From: Candidatus Fermentibacteraceae bacterium
Lineage (GTDB): Bacteria > Fermentibacterota > Fermentibacteria > Fermentibacterales > JCC-6
DNA: 8,535 bases
Assembly (NCBI GenBank): GCA_029932015.1
Contig: JAOZQW010000085.1
Coordinates: 1 to 8,535, forward strand
Direction of reading: 5' to 3'
This document shows, piece after piece, positions 5,798 to 8,535 of the stretch. Under the pieces are notes generated by a model. That model had not been told where the DNA came from, made no database searches, and saw only the letters and a program-made list of their open reading frames with translations. The stretch's first letter is position 1. Every line of letters begins with the position of its first letter. The position numbers and the translations under genes are program-made.

Positions 5798-7366
5798 ATG
5801 ATGAGGATGACAATTGCCGCTGTATGTCTGGCGATGCTTGCATGCAGCACTGCCATCGCTTCTGGAGAGGAGGATGCCACACTGGTTGGTGTGGTGCCCT
5901 TCGGTTATTCCGGCAGCGACTCAAGATGGATAAGTGAGAAGCTCTACGACTACCTCAAGGACGGCTTCGACGACGAATCAGGTTATTCGTTCATCTCCGA
6001 GGGAGACCTCGAGGATGCGTTCGAGGACCTGGGTTTCAATCCTTCCGATTTCGAGTATGGTGTTCCACCCGATTTCGTAATGAACGCCGGCATCGCGCTT
6101 GAAGCGGATATCATCCTGTATGGCAATGTCTTCCCAAGCTCTGACGAGAGTTTCCAGGTCCTCTGGAACATCGGCATTCCCAATTCGGGCAATACCGTTA
6201 ATATCGACCCTGCATTCGTGCCCAAGAACTCCGATCCGGTGAGGCAGCTTGCCGAAGAGATGATCGCTTCGATCGAAGAGCAGGTCGGCGGAAGAGCTCA
6301 GCAGGCGCTCGAGCAGGCTGAATACAGCCTTCGCGTCGAGAACTGGTCTATGGCCATCATGTTCCTCAAGCAGGCTCTGTCCGTGGATCCAGGTCTCCTC
6401 GAAGCGCGCTACCAGCTTGCCGAGGTATACCTTGAGGCTGCAGTGGATTCAGTTGACAAGGCGCTTTCGGTCTTTGAGGATATCCTTCTGGAAGACCCTT
6501 CCAGTTCCAGAGCGCTTGTCGGTATGGGTAATGTTTATCTTGCCCAGGAGGATGCCTCCGCTGCCAAGGATTACTTCGAGCAGGCGGTTGAGCTTGATTC
6601 CGAGAATGCCGATGCATATCTCGGCCTCGCTTCGGCGTATCAGGCTCTCGGCGAGCTTGATCAGGCAGTCGCGAGCTTCGAGGGAGCACTGGCCCAGAAC
6701 CCCGATAATCTCTCCATCAAGTTCCCTCTGAGTCTTCTCTACTTCCAGCTTGAGCAGTACGATCAGGCCATCCCTTATATGGAGGATGTACTTGCGGCCA
6801 ACCCCACTATGAACGCCCTCCGGTACAGGCTAATCCAGTCCTACGTCAGGATGAGTCAGTACGGGAATGCCGCCGATAATGCAGTCATTTTCCTCGAAGC
6901 CAGTCCGGATGATGCACAGCGCATCCTCTACACAGCCCAGCTCGAATCATGGGCGGGCAGGACTTCAAGCGCTGTCAGCAGGCTCGAGTCGCTTATTGGC
7001 GCCACAAGCAACCGTGAGGCCTACATTCTTCTGGCTACCATCTACAGGGACAGCGGCCAGAGGGGAGCGATGCAGGGGATATTCTCCCGACTCAGCAGCG
7101 CATACCCGAATGACCCGCTCGCGAACTACATGATGGGCGCTTTCTACTATCAGAGCGGAACTAACAAGGCCAGGGTCTCTGAACTCATCGCCGACAATCT
7201 TCCGACATGGAATGCAGCCATCAGCGAGCTCAATACGGCCATCAACTACCTGTCCCAGGTGACTGGTTACAGAGCCGCGGATGCGCAGACGATGATACAG
7301 GCCGCCAACAATTCGATCTCACTCTGCGAGGAGAAGATCGATCGAGTGGAGCGCTACAGTACATGA
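5798..7366 (+). CDS. Secreted TPR-repeat protein with TolB/CsgG-like N-terminal domain
   Basis: This 522-residue exported protein is preceded by AGGAGG (5787-5792), five bases before the ATG. Residues 1-21 form a signal peptide (MMRMT, hydrophobic core, AIA|S). Cys16 occurs in MLAC, which is not a good lipobox, so a soluble periplasmic or peripheral product is more likely than a lipoprotein. Residues about 27-140 begin DATLVGVVPFGYSG, then an acidic helix-rich stretch and ALEADIILYGNVF. This alternating pattern resembles the N-terminal domains of TolB/CsgG/FlgO-like envelope proteins, but the resemblance is by eye. From about 166 to 440 there are seven to eight 34-residue TPR units, the clearest at about 238-271 and 272-305 (AYLGLASAYQALGELDQAVASFEGAL). 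The C-terminal 60 residues are helical and unassigned. TPR arrays bind partner proteins; no catalytic motif is seen. It lies upstream of a pilin gene but is separated by a hairpin and a new promoter, so a role in pilus assembly is only a possibility. Confidence 0.85.
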   Translation: MMRMTIAAVCLAMLACSTAIASGEEDATLVGVVPFGYSGSDSRWISEKLYDYLKDGFDDESGYSFISEGDLEDAFEDLGFNPSDFEYGVPPDFVMNAGIALEADIILYGNVFPSSDESFQVLWNIGIPNSGNTVNIDPAFVPKNSDPVRQLAEEMIASIEEQVGGRAQQALEQAEYSLRVENWSMAIMFLKQALSVDPGLLEARYQLAEVYLEAAVDSVDKALSVFEDILLEDPSSSRALVGMGNVYLAQEDASAAKDYFEQAVELDSENADAYLGLASAYQALGELDQAVASFEGALAQNPDNLSIKFPLSLLYFQLEQYDQAIPYMEDVLAANPTMNALRYRLIQSYVRMSQYGNAADNAVIFLEASPDDAQRILYTAQLESWAGRTSSAVSRLESLIGATSNREAYILLATIYRDSGQRGAMQGIFSRLSSAYPNDPLANYMMGAFYYQSGTNKARVSELIADNLPTWNAAISELNTAINYLSQVTGYRAADAQTMIQAANNSISLCEEKIDRVERYST

Positions 7367-7394
7367 CCTCCGCTGATCGGAACTTGACGCTCGA

Positions 7395-7433
7395 TGTTCA
7401 CCTCGTCTTGCATTCTGCGAGACGAGGTGGATA
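7395..7433 (+). terminator. Long hairpin downstream of the TPR gene, possible terminator
   Basis: The stem CACCTCGTCTTGCA (7399-7412) pairs with TGCGAGACGAGGTG (7416-7429), 14 bp including one G-T pair, around a three-base TTC loop. It extends to about 18 bp (7395-7433) with G-T pairs. It lies 28 bases after the TPR stop codon. The downstream sequence ACGAGTTTCCTTCC has only a broken T tract, so it may terminate poorly or act mainly as an RNA-stabilising 3' structure. Confidence 0.55.
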
Positions 7434-7446
7434 CGAGTTTCCTTCC

Positions 7447-7484
7447 GCAGTGCAAATACTGTATAAATGGTGAATAAACACTGC
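7447..7484 (+). promoter_or_regulatory. CAGTG/CACTG half-site cluster upstream of the pilin promoter
   Basis: GCAGTG (7447-7452) is the inverse of CACTGC (7479-7484), with their starts 32 bases apart (about three helical turns). A further dyad, CAGT-N6-ACTG, occupies 7448-7461. The cluster ends 10 bases before the -24-like TGG and would be a reasonable activator or repressor site. Binding is unproven. Confidence 0.3.
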
Positions 7485-7493
7485 ATAGCAAGC

Positions 7494-7509
7494 TGGTAAA
7501 AGAATTGCT
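7494..7509 (+). promoter_or_regulatory. Sigma-54-like -24/-12 promoter of the pilin gene
   Basis: TGGTAAAAGAATTGCT has GG (7495-7496) and GC (7507-7508) separated by exactly ten bases, and a perfect TTGCT at the -12 element (consensus TGGCACG-N4-TTGCW). The -24 half after TGG matches weakly. Transcription would start near 7519-7520. The same bases also allow a sigma-70 reading, TTGCTT (7505-7510) with TAATAT (7528-7533) at 17 bases, with hexamer matches of 3/6 and 4/6. Pilin genes in several bacteria use sigma-54, which favours but does not prove the first reading. Confidence 0.5.
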
Positions 7510-7554
7510 TAAATTATACGTGATGGGTAATATCGACCGGGAAGTCATAAATAT

Positions 7555-7561
7555 GGAAGGG
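7555..7561 (+). promoter_or_regulatory. Ribosome binding site that decides the pilin start
   Basis: GGAAGGG at 7555-7561 lies six bases before ATG 7568. In-frame alternatives TTG 7505 (inside the -12 element), ATG 7523 and ATG 7553 have no such site and would give overlong prepilin leaders. Confidence 0.65.
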
Positions 7562-7567
7562 CAGACA

Positions 7568-7960
7568 ATGAAAAAAGGTTTTACGCTAATTGAGCTGATG
7601 ATCGTTGTTGTGATCATCGGTATACTTGCCGCGATCGCGATACCGATGTTCAGCAGCGTGCAGGAGGAGGCCAAGAAGGCCGCCTGCAGGTCCAATCTCA
7701 AGAATATCGCTACTGCTGAGGCCATGTACTTCGCCAGGCTGGGACACAGCTACACCGACGACGCCGGACTTGAGAGTTCCGGTATACTCGGTAATGCATC
7801 TTCTCTCGTATGTCCTGGTGATGCTGCTGCATATACTTACGAGCTCGCAAAGCAGTTCTCTACATACACAGTCAGGTGTACATACGACGATGGCTCCGGA
7901 AGCGGAGCACACGGTTACATCACGGATGGCGTCTCTTCGTGGCAGGGGGAGACCACCTAG
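7568..7960 (+). CDS. Type IV pilin-like / pseudopilin protein with class III signal
   Basis: This 130-residue prepilin starts MKKG|FTLIELM, a short class III leader. Prepilin peptidase should cut after Gly4 and methylate the new N-terminal Phe. The conserved Glu5 of the mature form is present, followed by the hydrophobic helix IVVVIIGILAAIAIP that packs in the filament core. The globular part is short. Cysteines lie at 40, 82 and 104; CPGD (82-85) and YTVRC (100-104) followed by HGYITDG suggest a Cys82-Cys104 disulfide loop near the C-terminus, as in many small bacterial pilins. The start is fixed by the leader and by GGAAGGG at 7555-7561. It has its own promoter and a 3' hairpin, so it is probably a single-gene unit, which suits a major subunit better than a minor one in a gspG-K or pil cluster. 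The export and filament fold are clear; major pilin, pseudopilin or competence pilin cannot be told apart. Confidence 0.93.
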   Translation: MKKGFTLIELMIVVVIIGILAAIAIPMFSSVQEEAKKAACRSNLKNIATAEAMYFARLGHSYTDDAGLESSGILGNASSLVCPGDAAAYTYELAKQFSTYTVRCTYDDGSGSGAHGYITDGVSSWQGETT

Positions 7961-8004
7961 AAATAGGCGGTCGAGAGACACTTTCCTAACATCGTCGTTA
8001 TGAC

Positions 8005-8041
8005 ACAGCAGGGGGAGCGGTAATCCGCTCCTCTTCGCTGT
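8005..8041 (+). terminator. Hairpin after the pilin gene, probable terminator or mRNA-end structure
   Basis: The core stem GGAGCGG (8014-8020) / CCGCTCC (8025-8031) has a four-base TAAT loop. It extends through G-T and A-T pairs and one bulged C (8036) to ACAGC (8005-8009) / GCTGT (8037-8041). It lies 44 bases after the pilin stop. No T tract follows, so it is not a canonical intrinsic terminator. Confidence 0.5.
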
Positions 8042-8042
8042 T

Positions 8043-8106
8043 GCATGATCGAATTCCGACCTGGCTGTCTATGTCATCATGCCCGGGTTTTGCTTCACAG
8101 CATGAT
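8043..8106. repeat. Three copies of GCATGAT in alternating orientation
   Basis: GCATGAT occurs at 8043-8049 and 8100-8106, and its inverse ATCATGC at 8076-8082. The second and third copies can form a 7-bp stem with a 17-base loop. The spacing is 33 and 24 bases. The third copy lies between the -35 and -10 of a candidate promoter, so they may be operator half-sites. Confidence 0.4.
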
Positions 8107-8118
8107 AACTGAGATATT
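8090..8118 (+). promoter_or_regulatory. Candidate promoter of the DUF354 gene
   Basis: TTGCTT (8090-8095) and GATATT (8113-8118) are separated by 17 bases, matching 3/6 and 4/6 of the sigma-70 consensus, about 46 bases before the start codon. The same TTGCTT hexamer occurs before the pilin gene. This is a weak call. Confidence 0.3.
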
Positions 8119-8163
8119 TGCACCTGCTGATCCAGACATCGACTATTTCTATTAAGGCGGCAT

Positions 8164-8535
8164 ATGCGTATTCACCTGGACATCACCCACCCTGCGCACG
8201 CGAACTTCCTTCGCTGGCCTGCCAGTCTGCTCAGGGAATCCGGTCATAGTGTATCAATTACGTGTCTGCGAAGGGGAAGACTTCCACTGATCGTAAAGGA
8301 GCTCTTTCCAGGATTTCCCCTGATGGAAGCCGGGACCTACCGGCGGACTCTTCCCGGAATGCTTCTTGGAACAGGGATCGCGAGACTTCTCACACTTACG
8401 GACATCCTCAGCAGCGAGAGACCTGACGTTCTTGCCGGTGTCGCCGTATTCCAGCCTGCACTTCTCTCCGGGCTGCTTGGTTTCCAGACTGTAGCCACTT
8501 ATGACGACCCTGAGCACAGGCTTAATTACGATCTT
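8164..8535 (+). CDS. DUF354-family protein (GT-B-like fold), N-terminal part
   Basis: An open frame of 124 codons runs from ATG 8164 off the right edge without a stop. A ribosome site AAGG (8154-8157) within AAGGCGG lies six bases upstream. The N-terminus MRIHLDITHPAHANFLR followed by LLRESGHSVSITC matches the hallmark beginning of DUF354 proteins (M-K-I-W-x-D-I-T-H-P-A-H, then E-x-x-G-H-x-V). These are predicted GT-B-fold enzymes related to UDP-GlcNAc 2-epimerase or MurG-type glycosyltransferases. Further along, SERPDVLAGVAVFQPALLSGLLG fits the end of the first Rossmann-like domain, and ATYDDPEH is also typical. The family is found near surface-polysaccharide genes in many bacteria and archaea; its reaction is not established. 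Only about the first third of a typical protein is present. It is separated from the pilin by a hairpin and a possible promoter, so it likely starts a new unit extending rightward. Confidence 0.85.
   Translation, partial: MRIHLDITHPAHANFLRWPASLLRESGHSVSITCLRRGRLPLIVKELFPGFPLMEAGTYRRTLPGMLLGTGIARLLTLTDILSSERPDVLAGVAVFQPALLSGLLGFQTVATYDDPEHRLNYDL

Noticed and set aside
5813..5848. Lipoprotein signal in the TPR protein (Cys16)
   Set aside because: MLAC lacks the usual Leu/Val/Ile at -3, and AIA|S offers a good signal peptidase I site. A lipoprotein is possible but less likely.
7207..7473. An 88-codon frame running past the TPR gene stop
   Set aside because: It is an out-of-frame shadow of the TPR gene that crosses the long hairpin; no domain or start signal.
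7505..7567. Longer pilin starting at TTG 7505 or ATG 7523
   Set aside because: TTG 7505 is part of the -12/-35 element and ATG 7523 would sit at the predicted transcript start. Only ATG 7568 gives a normal short prepilin leader with a ribosome site.
8254..8517. Minus-strand 87-codon frame at the right edge
   Set aside because: It is antisense to the clear DUF354 N-terminus on the + strand, with no recognisable motif.
1..8535. Mobile element, CRISPR array or defence island
   Set aside because: No transposase or integrase motif, regularly spaced repeats, terminal inverted repeats or toxin-antitoxin pair was found. Although a tRNA end is present (a common attachment site), no integrase or duplicated tRNA 3' end follows.

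Overview
The window is ordinary bacterial chromosome, moderately GC-rich by eye. It carries a class A-type RNase P RNA, bacterial DNA-repair genes and a class III-signal pilin. Arg codons AGG/AGA and the start codons ATG/TTG are used freely. No marker here fixes the phylum. The pilin with a CP...C...HG tail, the secreted TPR protein and the zinc-ribbon/rnpB pairing would suit an uncultured FCB-group or deltaproteobacterial-like lineage, but that is only a guess. I see no transposase, phage gene, CRISPR array or defence island.

Layout, left to right, all genes on the + strand. Bases 1-47 are the 3' part of a tRNA-Val(CAC), followed by a strong intrinsic terminator (116-150). Next comes a coiled-coil/C4 zinc-ribbon protein (184-906), and about 10 bases later the RNase P RNA gene rnpB (about 917-1276) with its own terminator hairpin. 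Bases 1426-5700 form a tight housekeeping operon: recJ exonuclease, an XPD/DinG/YoaA-type Fe-S helicase overlapping recJ by four bases (ATGA), and the PgeF/YfiH laccase-domain protein 22 bases downstream. After a 97-base gap with palindromes and a weak promoter comes a secreted protein with a TolB/CsgG-like N-terminal domain and a TPR array (5798-7366). A 201-base AT-richer spacer holds a long perfect hairpin and a sigma-54-like -24/-12 promoter that drives a short type IV pilin-like protein (7568-7960). After another 203-base spacer with a hairpin and repeated GCATGAT words, the window ends inside a DUF354-family protein (8164 to the edge).

Functionally there are three blocks. The first is RNA processing: a tRNA sits upstream of rnpB, whose product matures tRNA 5' ends. 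The second is DNA repair: a helicase and a single-strand 5'-3' exonuclease are probably translationally coupled, with a peptidoglycan-precursor/nucleoside enzyme appended. The third is cell envelope and surface: the TPR protein, the pilin and a putative glycan enzyme each have separate regulatory spacers, so they need not be one pathway. No wholly novel system is evident. The most interesting parts are the regulatory spacers around the pilin gene and the architecture of the TPR protein.
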